The notes beneath the pieces were generated by a model. That model saw only the letters and a program-made list of their open reading frames with translations, made no database searches and had not been told where the DNA came from. 64,000 nucleotides of DNA from Prorocentrum cordatum (Eukaryota > Sar > Dinophyceae > Prorocentrales > Prorocentraceae): the NCBI GenBank assembly GCA_963575745.1, contig CAUYUJ010010380.1, positions 261,001-325,000 of the forward strand. Direction: 5' to 3'. Below, in pieces: positions 22,567 to 32,259 of this stretch. Position 1 is the first letter of the stretch. Each line of letters begins with the position of its first letter. Made by a program: the position numbers and the translations under genes.

Positions 22567-25408
22567 CGGAGGAAGGATGACCGAACGAACGAACCCTCCA
22601 GGTGCTAGACTGAGTTAACTTCATTAGCAGGGCGCTAGAGTTTGCCCTTGCAGTCCAAGGCCTTGGGACAGGCCCGCCCAAAGAGCCTTAGGGTTTCAGC
22701 TGACCCCCATGCCTACTGTCCACATAGGCCAGAGAGTGATGCGAACGAACGAGCATTGGCGAACTCCCATTCGAGAGCTCGAAGCTGTGCAAGCACCTCC
22801 GTGGACCGCGCCTGCCCGCGGCGTTTGGGGCGGAGACACGACAGCGGGGACGGGGGGAGCTGGGCACGGAGGTCGCACGCAGAGAGGGGGGAGGGGGGGC
22901 TGGAGCCGGGGTCGGGAGGGGGCTACCCGCAGAGGCATCAGCGGAAAACGGGAAGAGGTTTGGGGGGGCGGGCGGAGCGGATACGGGGGGCCAGCACGGG
23001 ATCTACACAGTTGAACCATTTGGGGTGGAGGTGGGGGGGAAGGAGCGCCCGCCGCTCCCTCCCGAGACTCGCAGGGAGACTCGCCCTGCGGCGCTGACGT
23101 GGCCGCTCCCAGAAGGTGTTGGACGCTGCCAGGGCGCCTGGCTTGTACCGTCGGGCTGTCATCACGAGTATCAGTCTGGGTCGATGTCGTCGCTCCTCCC
23201 TCAGTGCTGGGTTGGCGCAGGGCAGCCGGGGGGACCCGCTGTAATGCGCCAGGCACAGCGTGTCCGCCACGCGGGCCACCGCCAGCCGCGCAGTGAGAGG
23301 GCGGCAGCCGCTGGCCAGAGCCCAGCGGCGGCTGTCGCCACAGCGGCATCGGCAGCGGCCCCAGCGGTGCCCGCAGCACTGTTCGCCCCGAGGGCAGCGG
23401 CCAGCGGCGACCGCGCGGCGCTGCCGCCGCAACCGCTGGGCGACGGTCGTCTCCGTGGCCAGGTCGCCGGCGCCCTCGCCCAGCTAAGCCGATGCTGGGG
23501 CGGCGCCCGCGCCCAGCTCAGCCAGCTCGCCTCCTACTCCTCGCCCAACTCCTCCTCACACTCCTCTTCCTCGCACTCATACGCATGCTCACACGTGTTA
23601 CTTTCACTCATCCCTCTTCCATGCTCCCTCCGTCCTATAGCCTGCCCCTCCTGCGCATTTCCCTCATTTACCCTGATGAGTTGCCTGTCATTTTCCGTGT
23701 CCTCCCTCATCGATGGTCCTTGCCATCCGCCTTCTTCCCTCGTCCACCTCGCTCGCTCAGAAGCAGTTCCGGTATTGCCCGATAAAGTGCACCTGAAACG
23801 GGAGGCCCAGGCGCGAGGTGGGTTGTTCAGGAAGACAACTACCTTGTTGGGAGGATGGGGTTGGGAGACATGAGTATTTCTTTCCCCATAGGCGGCCGAA
23901 GATATCGTTCAATGCATCTGGATGCTATTGCGCATGGCCTTCATCCTCCCAACCCCTTCCTCCCAACACGATATTTGTTTTCCTCAGAGGTGAGGTGGGC
24001 GTCGGGCGAGGGCCCGGAAAATCTCAGTCGATAGAGGCACCCGACAGGAAAGGCCATCGGGCAGCGGTTCCTTGGGAGCTACAGCCTGGGCGCGGGCCCT
24101 CTGGCGGGCCTGGCTCCCGAGAGCCCCGAGCTTCGCTCCCTGGCCCCGAGCTTCGCCAAAAGCCGCAGGAGACTGCTGCAAAGCAGCCCCTGGTCGGAAA
24201 CTGGAACACGTACATCACCAGTAGCGGGCTGTTTTTCAATCCCAGGACTTTTTGAGTGTCGGGGACGGCGGCGGGATGGTGTGGTGTATACTTATTTTAT
24301 CCGTTCCCTGGAGAAACAACGAAACATGTACACACCAGGGTCCCGTATACACCAGGATCCGCTTTCTTGCGCACATGTCAGTGCAGGGCCGCAAAAAAGC
24401 GTCGGTGTATAGAGTTCGGACCCCTATGTGGGACTTATCCCACCAGTTCGACAATGAAAAAAACACATCTGATTGGTGGCAAGCCCCTTGCTCCTCACCT
24501 CACGGCCTGAATCCTGGAGAAACGATGACCACGTGTCTACCACCCTGGCGTCCAAGCTCCATTCGTTACGGACACAGTAAAGCACACATGGAAGCGGTTG
24601 CCAACGGTGGTCAACACGATTGAGGTGAGAGATCAGTGGTCAACCTCCGTTGGCGATCATTAAACAATTTGTATGCGTTCGTGGCGTGGTTCTTGTGCTC
24701 CCATGAGACACTGCTTCAACAGCGTGCAAGAAATCATCGAACCAATGTGAGCATCATGATCCAGCACTTCCGCACGACGGATCTTATATTGTTTCCATGT
24801 CCGCTGATGGATTTATACTAGTCGAGAGGCTCTTCGTCGTTGGCACTGGCTCGGGCCTTTGAACTGACTCAACACATCCAGGTCTTGGAAGACCAGGGAT
24901 CGGAACAAAACCCACCATAATCATCGGTTTAAATCCCACATAGTCAGATGCTTCCTCATCCACCTCCTCAATCCCCCGCTTCTCCTCTTCCTCACTCCTC
25001 CTCATTTACTCATCCTTATCACTTCTGCTCGTCCTCCTCCTCCTCCTGTTCCTCCTCCTCCTGCTTCCTTCTCCTTCTCCTCCTCCTTCTCCATTATCAT
25101 AATCGTTGCATCCTTTTGTCCTACGCTGGCAGCGGGGCGGGGCTTCCTCCCCGGAGGCGCTGAGTGAGGTCGAGAAGAGCAGAAAGGAGCAGGCCGCCAA
25201 AGCCGACGAGGATTCTTTTGCCAAGGCGGCCGGGAAAGGGAACATCCGTCTAGTTATCATTCCCCCTCATCCGCCATCCTCATCTTCGTCGTACTCCTCA
25301 CTCCCCCTCCTTCTTCCTATTGTGAAGGCCTTACGGCCGGTGCCGCCGACACAGAAGGACGACGACGACCACGACGACGACCACGACGACAACGACAACG
25401 ACGAGCTG
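16207..25408 (+). CDS. Calreticulin (ER Ca2+-binding lectin chaperone), multi-exon
   Basis: Calreticulin binds Ca2+ and monoglucosylated glycoproteins in the ER lumen. Inferred exons: 16207-17022, 18141-18192, 19034-19092, 22383-22472, 25157-25225, 25355-25408. Joined in frame they give, in order, the N-domain (EVYFAETFGDGWQSRW; CGGGYLKVGPYQ; YNIMFGPDQC), the P-domain repeats (PPDWVDQ, KPADWVDEK, RPEEWDDDEDGEYEAP, then NPEYKGQW and NPAYRGAWEARK), the end of the globular domain (VWQVKGGTIFDNILITDD) and an acidic tail ending NDEL. All five introns are GC-AG. The signal-peptide exon is not visible upstream of 16207, so the true start is probably in an earlier exon; Met at 16207 may be internal. 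After NDEL the frame runs on (see 25409-25590) instead of stopping. Length without the signal is about 380 residues, near the family size. Confidence 0.88.
17023..18140 (+). other. Calreticulin intron 1 (GC-AG), repeat-rich
   Basis: 1118 bp, starting GCGGGC and ending GCGAG. It holds a CTC run at 17029-17058, a G/C-rich segment with C8 runs, and a GTC/TCG array at about 17515-17730. The Asp-, Ser- and Val-rich frames here are array artefacts. Confidence 0.75.
18141..18192 (+). CDS. Calreticulin exon 2 (second glycine-tryptophan repeat)
   Basis: 52 nt coding VDNPAYRGAWEARKMRI plus one base. It continues the NPEYKGQW repeat of exon 1 in the same frame. The 3' edge is ambiguous because GCGGATT occurs both here (18185-18191) and just before exon 3 (about 19016-19022). 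Confidence 0.75.
18193..19033 (+). other. Calreticulin intron 2 (GC-AG), GGGGAA array
   Basis: Starts GCTGGT, ends ACCCAG. It contains about 300 bp of GGGGAA/GGGGAG purine repeats (18240-18560), then CCT and GGA patches. Confidence 0.65.
19034..19092 (+). CDS. Calreticulin exon 3
   Basis: 59 nt coding FVDDVELYKYGDFGYVGVD, the segment leading into the last globular strand. An upstream in-frame IPNPD just before 19034 also looks family-like, so the acceptor could lie slightly earlier. The exon ends ...GGTGTTGAT before GCACAG. Confidence 0.75.
19270..19510. repeat. CCT pyrimidine array
   Basis: CCT/CTCC triplets including (CCCT)n at 19300-19328. Confidence 0.85.
20026..21825 (+). mobile_element. 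Composite dispersed repeat with terminal inverted repeats, copy 2
   Basis: CCCACCAGCCC near 20027-20037 and GGGCTGGTGGG at 21815-21825 form the ends. The order of modules matches copy 1: leader (ACGCTTCGCGTAACCCCACC), GGA array (20120-20330), GGCCAGAGGCCTCTTGGATG, CTTGGGG array, then the tail with GCCATCTTGG...GATCGATC. Copy 2 is longer because array plus tail occur three times (tails at about 20595-20720, 20815-20960 and 21570-21825) and because a unique stretch lies at 21095-21520. Confidence 0.65.
22383..22472 (+). CDS. Calreticulin exon 4
   Basis: Exactly 30 codons, VWQVKGGTIFDNILITDD followed by IAEADKFAEKWK. This is the best conserved C-terminal block of the family. It is bounded by CTCAG upstream and GCATCC downstream. 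Confidence 0.9.
22473..25156 (+). other. Calreticulin intron 4 (GC-AG)
   Basis: About 2.7 kb, starting GCATCC and ending CCGGAG. It contains a GA microsatellite (22529-22567), a CAGCGG-rich stretch (23290-23470) and ordinary-complexity DNA at 23800-24950 without a recognisable gene. Confidence 0.65.
22529..22567. repeat. (GA)n microsatellite
   Basis: About 19 GA units with one AA interruption. Confidence 0.9.
25157..25225 (+). CDS. Calreticulin exon 5 (charged C-domain helix)
   Basis: 23 codons, ALSEVEKSRKEQAAKADE then DSFAK, matching the Lys/Glu-rich helix that follows the globular domain in calreticulins. It is bounded by CGGAG and GCGGCC. Confidence 0.7.
25355..25408 (+). CDS. Calreticulin exon 6: acidic tail ending NDEL
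   Basis: Codes K followed by DDDDHDDDHDD and NDNDEL. An Asp-rich, low-affinity Ca2+-binding tail with a KDEL-type retrieval signal is the expected end of calreticulin. The next codon is ATG, not a stop. The acceptor could be at 25354 or, also in frame, 25327. Confidence 0.6.
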
Positions 25409-25590
25409 ATGACCCTGCCACAGGCTTGGGATATGGGGCGGCGGTGGAGGGACGAGGAGGAGGAGGAGGAGGAGGAGGAGGAGGAGGAGGAGGAGGACGA
25501 GGGGGAGGAGGAGGAGGAGGAGGAGGAGGAGGAGGAGGAGGAGGAGGAGAAGAAGGAGGAGGAGGAGGATAGGATAGGATAGGATAGGAC
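25409..25590. repeat. (GGA)n array and GGATA repeat after the calreticulin tail
   Basis: The calreticulin frame stays open through a GGA array that would encode poly-Glu to a stop at 25580-25582. Four GGATA units follow (about 25567-25587). Poly-Glu after NDEL would hide the retrieval signal, so translation through it seems unlikely. Confidence 0.7.
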
Positions 25591-25929
25591 CGATCGCGAA
25601 GCGAAGTGAACGGCACCCGACCACCACCTGAGCCATTGCTCGGGTTGAATCGGGCTACTCCCCTCAGCTCGAAATTGAAGCAGACGAACCAGAGGGCGTA
25701 GAACAGGAACCAGCACCAACTACGTAAGACGAAGAAGTCCGAGGAGCACGGATGAGACCTCGGATGAATCCCTCCCCATTGAGAGCAGCCAACTGCGCAG
25801 AAAATCAATTCACGACGCGTGACAACACAAATGAGTTCATTCCTTCTCCCATCCACCAAGAAGGCGCCAATTGAAAAAGACCTGAGACAGAACCGTTGAA
25901 ATGACTCCGCACTGATATGACCAATGGTT
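25591..25929. other. Unassigned spacer
   Basis: Contains GATCGCGAAGCGAAGT at about 25593, which recurs at about 53830 followed in both places by a CCGACCAC phrase. No gene seen. Confidence 0.4.
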
Positions 25930-26820
25930 AGGCTGAAGTGAGTTTGACTCTATGAGGCCCTAGCCGTGCCGCCGAAGCAACACTGTCGATCACTGGGCTA
26001 ACTCCCCAGAAGGCAGGAGCTCGCCTCGCCCACAGACCGCCTCGCCCCAGTCGATCAGCAGAAGAGCCACCAACATCTGGAGCCCCAGACCTGCTTGCCC
26101 ACCGAGACACTCTGCACGATGAGCGGGGAAAGCTGTGAACCAATTGGCCAAGCACACTTGACCGCAGTGTTGTAGCATAGCACGTATAATCCAATCCATT
26201 GAAACAACCATCCATTGATGCACGGCTCAGAGTACGGACGGCCGGCACGTCCCCATCCAAGCAGACAGTGAAAGGCTGAATACCAACGCCACCACCAAAG
26301 GCACGGCTCAGAATACGGACGGCCGGCACGTCCCCATCCCACGAACCAGGGAATCGCCATGCAGTGACAGCCAAAAGATTGAAATACGAATTGAAATGCT
26401 GCAGCCACTGTCCTTTGCTACCGCTGGCCCATGACAACACTGAAATTGATAATGCGCCGACGGGCCGCGACTTGCTCCCACCTGCCTGCCTGCTGCCACC
26501 AGACGTTATTCTCGCACGCGCTGATCCGAGCAGTGTAGCTGATGCGGTCGGCCTCGCGCCTACCCATCTGGCTCTGCAGCGAAAATCCGCTGCCTCTGAT
26601 TGCCCTTCTCGCACGTGCTTGAGAGAGCGTTGTAGCGGATGACGGTCGGCACAACCTTCGGCTCCCACATTCTGTACATCATCGCCAGGGCACCCCAACT
26701 CTGCACACCGTATGCGCCGAGTCCAGTACTGTAGATGAGGATGACAGGAGCCGATGCGCTCAGGATGCGTACCAACAACAGGAGGCAAGAGCAACACTAG
26801 CAAAGTACAAGCCATAATCG
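25930..26820 (-). pseudogene. Pentatricopeptide-repeat (PPR) protein relic
   Basis: PPR proteins bind organellar RNA through 35-residue helical repeats. On the minus strand at about 26700-26600 the translation reads VPTVIRYNALSSTCEKGNQ, and in a shifted frame at about 26570-26520 DRISYTARISACE. These match the PPR consensus, especially the dinoflagellate form with 'ISACEKG'. Downstream, a segment reading GWGRAGRPYSEP occurs twice (about 26345 and 26270) by tandem duplication. Frameshifts between repeats suggest a pseudogene, although unrecognised introns cannot be excluded. Confidence 0.5.
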
Positions 26821-26994
26821 ATAAATCCTTTTGCTGAAACTGTTTACCTCGATTTAGCCAACGCGATCGACTGCGCACGCGGCCCAGGAGACGCGTTGCC
26901 ACTCAAGCGCCACGTTGAGGCATCGAGGTGCGACTCATGTCCAAGCGATAAGCCAAAAGGGGGCCTACGGAATGGACGGAGCCACATGTGCTTG

Positions 26995-27265
26995 AGAGAA
27001 GGAGGAGGAGGAGGAGGAGGAGGAGGAGGAGGAGGAGGAGGAGGAGGAGGAGGAGGAGGAGGGAGGAGGAGGAGGAGGAGGAGGAGGAGGAGAGGAGGAG
27101 GCGGAGGGAGGAGGAGGAGGAGGAGGAGGAGGAGGAGGAGGAGGAGGAGGAGGAGGAGGAGGAGGAGGAGGAGGAGGAGGGGGAGGGAGGAGGGGGAGGG
27201 GGAAGGGCAGGAGGAGGAAGTGGAGGAGGAGCAGGAGGAGGAGGAGGACGAGGAGGAAGAGAGCC
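26995..27265. repeat. (GGA)n array
   Basis: About 260 bp of almost pure GGA/GAG triplets; it gives poly-Glu, poly-Gly or poly-Arg in the three frames. Confidence 0.95.
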
Positions 27266-27279
27266 GTCTGTCTTTTCAG

Positions 27280-27545
27280 GGGTGGGCCAGACCCAGGATT
27301 GGGTCAGGGGCCAGAGCTGGGGCCCAGGCATGGGCCAGGGCCGAAGCCGGGGCCGGGGCAGGGGCCCAGCGGGCCCAGCTAGGAGACGGAGCTGGGGCCG
27401 GAGCCCGGGCCGGGGGCCGGTGCCCGCGCCGGGGCTGGGGCCGGGGCTGGGGCCACCCGGGCCTGGGCTGGGGCTGACCCCCCCCCCGGGACCTCCCCCA
27501 GGAACCCGACCCGGGACCCTTCCGGGACCCCACCCCACCCTAGCG
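27280..27545. repeat. GGGGCC/GGCTGG-rich minisatellite
   Basis: Very GC-rich DNA made of GGGGCCGGGGC, GGAGCTGGGGCC and similar hexamer-based units with a period near 6-12 bp. Confidence 0.75.
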
Positions 27546-27559
27546 GGAAGGGATCAAAG

Positions 27560-27727
27560 GGAAGGGGCTCCCCTTCCATCTATTTTGGACGATGCCGTAG
27601 GGTTTGGAATGTTGGTCCCGAGCTGCTCGTCGAAGGGTGGCAAGGATTCAAACCCACGAGGAAGGCGAATCGCCACGCGAGAGGGGGCCACGGGCAGGGA
27701 GACAAGGGTGCTCGAAAGGGCTGGGCA
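27560..27727 (-). other. Probable distal 3' end of LINE-B, left of the copia insertion
   Basis: If the copia element (27734-47781) is removed and one CTTAGA kept, the minus-strand LINE-B region right of 47788 runs into this segment. On the minus strand it stays open (KCPALSSTLVSLPVAPSR) and ends in a tRNA-like GGTTTGAATCC near 27650. It would be 3' tail of LINE-B or older host DNA. Confidence 0.35.
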
Positions 27728-27733
27728 CTTAGA
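27728..27733. other. Target-site duplication, left copy (CTTAGA)
   Basis: CTTAGA precedes the left LTR here and follows the right LTR at 47782-47787. A 5-6 bp duplication is normal for LTR-retrotransposon integration. The last A may belong to the LTR. Confidence 0.7.
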
Positions 27734-27998
27734 CTTTAAGGGTAGCTCTTTGGGAGGTGTTATATAGGATCGGGAGTATAGCTCGCGCGCCGTTGCCTTC
27801 GGCTCAAGGCACGCGCGCCCTATTTGCCCGGACACTGCTGGTGTTCGCTACGTGCTGGAAAGGTCATTACATCGATCTTATCCTATCTTATCCGTCCACT
27901 CCCCATACTGAACTACCCCAGCATGGCATTGGACGCTATCTGCCATCCGCTTCCCATGGAATCGGATGCTATTTGACTTACCATTGTCACTTCAGACT
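27734..27998 (+). repeat. 5' LTR of the copia-like element
   Basis: Aligns without gaps to 47517-47781, about 95% identical by eye. It contains TTATATAGG (27760), a possible promoter element, and a GC-rich inverted repeat centred on GCCTTCGGC at about 27800-27815 whose sequence CCGTTGCCTTCGGCTCAAG loosely resembles DinoSL. Confidence 0.9.
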
Positions 27999-28013
27999 TG
28001 GTAGCGGAGCTGG
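27999..28013 (+). promoter_or_regulatory. Primer-binding site (initiator tRNA-Met type)
   Basis: TGGTAGCGGAGCTGG directly follows the 5' LTR. TGG-TA-C-GAGC is the usual complement of the 3' end of initiator tRNA-Met (…CCA), the primer of many copia elements. Confidence 0.75.
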
Positions 28014-29394
28014 CCGCACTCTCGTGTGGTCAGCTCTTGCTCTTCTTATCCTCACGCTATCCGGCACTATCTTCGTGACCAACTACCACCCTGCGCCACC
28101 ACTCCAACTACACTTACGAGGATCGAATCAAGAGCAAGAAGCAACACGAGAGGTACGACGTCTAGACAACAACATTGGTACCATATACGCTTCATCACTA
28201 CGCTACTACCAACCGCTCGGCAACGAGCCAAAATCGCAGTACTTGAAGCAGAGGCGGGGAGACCCGCAAGATAAAGCGCCTCGAAGATTCAACAAGGCGC
28301 TACCCCAGCGCGGCAACGCGCCTGATAACCACCCATATCTTCACAGCCTTGGGTTGGTCATCTTCGCCATCATATGGTTTGCGCTGGGGGCAACAATCGG
28401 ACACATGCGCCGAGGAGACAACAGCACCGATGGGCAAACTCATGGCCCATACTGGGACCCTCAAGGCAACGTACCTTTCCGCGAGTACGTTTATGAGGCC
28501 AACGCGTGGCTCAACGTCACAAGTGGACGCATGACGCCACAGGCCCAAGCAGCCGCCATACAACGCGGCCTGGGCGGCCTAGCGAGGACACTCGCCATGA
28601 GGGTACCACCTGACATTATAAACTACGGTGCGGACATCGGCGGCGTCCACACCGACCCAGTAACCTACATCATGTTCCTCTTAAGCATGAAGTTCGAACG
28701 CCTGGAAGATGAGCGCCAGCTCACTTCAGGCACACAGCTCATCGACTTTCATGTGCCTCACGGAGAACGAACCGATGTAACTCTCACTCGGTTCGAGATG
28801 GCCCGCCTTGAGGCGCAGCCGGTGGGGTTTGATCTTCCCAACTTCCAACTGCTCACTACTATCCTATTCCGCGCCCTAGGCGTCGGCAACCAGAGAGCCA
28901 CGCAACTCTTGCAGCCACTTAACCACCAAATGCCCCGAACACAACAACAATATGATGAGTTGTGCGAGAGGGTGCGTTCGATTGGCATTTGTCCGAACGG
29001 TCTCCTGGCAACAATAGGATCAGTATTTGGAACGGGAAGGGGAACTGGTAGTGGAAACTTCTATACTACCTTAACCACTGAAGCTCAGCCTGGCAACGGG
29101 CCCTCAAACATATGGGCCGACGATCCTGGAGAGTCTACTGCCCTACTAACAGGGGGTCGATCACAACCAAGCTGGGCAACCAGCCCCCCTCCTAGAGAAC
29201 CTCAACCACACCGTTCCCTATGGGGTGAAGCGAATCCCCTAAACGACGGTGTATCCACCTACCTAGGCAATGGCGATTTCAACTCCGGCACCGACACCGA
29301 CACCATATCATCAGATGGTATCGAACCCCTAGATTGGTCAGATATCATGCAAATGGAAGGTGACAATCAGCGTGCCGAACACCTGTTCTGGTAA
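28014..29394 (+). pseudogene. Gag (capsid) region of the copia-like element
   Basis: Gag would form the virus-like particle that packages element RNA. The frame is open from inside the LTR to 29394. The capsid-like core is at about 28460-28990: FREYVYEANAWLNVTSGRM, then TPQAQAAAIQRGLGGLARTL, then a helical stretch including TYIMFLLSMKFERLEDE. This matches the UBN2/retrotransposon-gag pattern in dinoflagellate copia proteins. A hydrophobic segment (LGLVIFAIIWFALGATIG, about 28340-28400) precedes it, unusual for Gag. Six GNRA hairpins lie inside. Confidence 0.7.
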
Positions 29395-29439
29395 TTACAA
29401 CGGGCAAAGCGGAGGTGGAGGAGGTTCACACGAAAACCA

Positions 29440-29862
29440 GTGCGTCGTGTTATGAGGAGGATACGGAGGAGCTTCAAAGGAGAAGGTAAAGGCAAACGGG
29501 GTCGCCGTAGGTTGAATGGACGAGGCATCCCGGCTTTCCTCCAGATGCTCTCAGATGATCAGTATGATGAGATATTTTTCGGGGGGAAAGGTCGTGGTAA
29601 AGGCCGTAGAGATACCTCAGGTAAAGGTAAAGGTAGGCGGGGAAACCCGCGAGGTAGAGACGGCCAGATCCTAGAGTGCCATGAGTGTGATAGTACCGAT
29701 CAGATTGTAAAAGACTGTCCAGCGAAGGGAAATGGAAAGGGCAGATCGACCGAAGTCCATTTCGGCTCAAGTGAACCAGTCATTGAATATCTGGGCCTCC
29801 AAGATTCTGAGGCCATGGAACAGATATTTTTCATTTGGGCCAGCAGCATGGCATTTGGATGA
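29440..29862 (+). pseudogene. Gag nucleocapsid: basic Gly/Lys/Arg region and damaged zinc knuckle
   Basis: The segment is rich in GKGKRGRR, as in nucleocapsid proteins that bind RNA. The zinc knuckle at 29677-29718 reads CHECDSTDQIVKDC. The pattern should be C-x2-C-x4-H-x4-C; the histidine position is Gln (CAG at 29701-29703), one base from His (CAC/CAT). Zinc binding is probably lost. A stop separates it from Gag. Confidence 0.75.
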
Positions 29863-32200
29863 GCTCGAGGCGTACGGCCACGGACTGTGCGCGTGCTACC
29901 TCGAGTACCTCCGCAGATTTGTTCTCGGAAATATCGAGCTTGCGCCTGTGGAGCATGGAACGCTGGGAAACCAGCCCTTATCTTTCTTCGACTGGATGTT
30001 CGGTAACCCAGGCAAAATCATGGCCTACGAGAGCAGTGACGAGGACGTCACTGTTGAGGCCTCGCCTTCGGAGGTTGACCACAACCTTCGACATCAACCC
30101 GACCTTATGCCTGGAAACAGGCCCACTCCAGTATATCCTCCAAACTATGCTGATCTGATGGAATTAGAATCCCAAGCGTTCACCGCGGGCGTGCCAGGGA
30201 ACCCATACGCACCACCTGGCACACTCGCACCAGGCGAGTACGGACCGCACACGATACTGCAGACTCTCATGCAGATGCACGCTGCACTGGTCGTAGCCTA
30301 TCCCGAGACCCAAGAGAGTGTCGAGAGTTGCCACATGATGCTACAAGACACCTGTGCTTGTGACGACTCGGAGCTAGTGTTAGCGGCTCTTACTCTTATC
30401 GACAGCGTGCACCCTGAGGACGCGCAGCGACATGCGTGGTATTCCAGGGGGGGAGACGGCGCCAAGCCCTTGAAAGGGCCATCTCCATGCGCGGCCAGGC
30501 TCTCCCTCCGCCGGGATGGTCTCCAGGCGGCGGGGCTACAGCCTAACCATACGGCCATGCGAAATAATATCGGGCAGCCTACGCTCGGTAACGAACCTGA
30601 GCCGACTACCGTACCGCCGACTCCGGGACAGCCAAGCGATGCTCAGACGCTGGTACAGCAGGGAAACCTGCCCGTCCCGGCTGGACCGATGACTGTCGTC
30701 ATCGGCAACCCTATGTCAGAAGATGAAGAGTGCGATGGATGTGGGATGTGCGAGGACGAGACCACCATCCCCATGATGGATGCCAATGGCGAAGACGAGG
30801 AGGTGGATTTCAGCCCCGACCGTCCAGACACACCACCACCTGCACAAGAACCAATTGTGCCAGACTCCAGTCAGCAGGGAGACCTGCCTGCCCAAGATGC
30901 GCCGCCTGCGGCCCCGCAGGAACCCCCGCCGGCTCCTGCTCAGGCTGCGTCGGCGGCTTCGTCTGATGGGCACGCCAGGAGGTCTCGCTCGCATCCACGC
31001 CTTAGGGAAGAACCTCGCCCGCAAGCACGGCTCCCCCGCGAATGGAGGCAAGCAGGCCCAACAGAGCATTTCGCTCGGCGGGGGGGTCAATTGCTCGCCC
31101 TAGGCGTCAACCGGGTGAGCACTCTGCCTTTGGCACAGGCAACCCAGCTTACAGGGATGCCCGAGGCAGGTCCATACGGGGTGGCTACCAGCTCGCGACG
31201 AACATTCGTCGTCAGTAGATAGAGGTGGTACGGACGCAGCTGCGAAATGTCATTGCGGCACGCAAGCTATACAGGCCCAACGCAGTCTGTGGGCCGTGCT
31301 CAGAGCCATTCCAGGAGCACAGGCCTGGGTGTCCTGTAGGGCTCAACGAGGGCTTGAGCCCGAATAGAGGCCGCACTCCTGCCAAGGACGGTCACCCACC
31401 GTTGGTTCCGACGACTCAAGCAGAGATCGACGAGATCAACCGTCGTCTCGGAACCACGGCTCATATGAGACCTATGGCCGAGGAGGTCCAGCCTCCGAGG
31501 GGACTGGTGCCTATGACCCAGGAAGAGAAAGATGCGCTCAATCGCCTTCCTGGAATGCGGGGAAACCCGCCTGGCGTCTCCAGTCAGGCCCAACAGCCAG
31601 AGATGATGGACGACGATGAACAGAAGGATCAGCGAGCCGCAGCAGATGCGGAGCGCAGGCGAGTGGCAGACGAACGCACCCGCGAGGCAACTCGCCAAAT
31701 GCTGCTGGAGTCCCAAAAGATCTATATGAAGGGGGCAAGAAAGCCCCCATTCCAACCGAAGGCCAAGAGCGAAACACCTGCACCCAGGACGCCTTCGGGG
31801 GAGAGACAGAAAACGTCAGCCCGCTCAGAGGAGTTTGGGTCAGGTGTGCAGATGGAGATGCCTCGTTCTGAAACGCCGAGGTCACCGACTAGAGCAACTC
31901 CGGCACAGAGACCCGACCCCAGGCAACAACCTCAGGACCCCGTGGAGATTCGTAGACGACCGCCTAGCCGTAGCGGCTCTATCGCCGGCAAGGCCAGGGC
32001 TTTCGAGCGCACAGGGTTTACCCCTACGCCGGCCTCGCCTGCGGCGGCACGCTCCAAGAGGTCTGAGGAAGGCATTCTATCTAGGGGTGCCTGGGTGCTT
32101 AAGATCAAGGGCAGCGCCAGCCGAGAAACACTGCGGGGAAACCCGCCAGGCGCTGCAGCTGCAGCATCCCCCCCCCCCCAGGAGCCGCAGCCTCTTCGGT
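29863..32200 (+). pseudogene. Pro/Glu-rich linker region of the copia polyprotein
   Basis: Two consecutive open frames (29732-31222 and 31225-32202). Most is low in order: Pro, Glu, Ala and Asp-rich runs around G-N-x-P motifs that correspond to GNRA hairpins. Small Cys patches appear (ECDGCGMCED near 30730; VCGPCSEPFQEHRPGC near 31290), possibly metal-binding. No enzyme domain recognised. Confidence 0.5.
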
Positions 32201-32259
32201 GACAGAGGCCCCTTTGCGGGGAAACCCGCCCGAGGATAAGCTGCACCACCCAGGGGGCA

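Noticed and set aside
26896-27767. Poly-Glu, poly-Gly and poly-Arg frames of about 200-260 codons
   Set aside because: Produced by the (GGA)n array and GGGGCC minisatellite; no non-repeat protein segment.
29921-29938. CTCGGAAATATCGAG as a hairpin family member
   Set aside because: The loop is seven bases and not GNRA; it does not fit the consensus.
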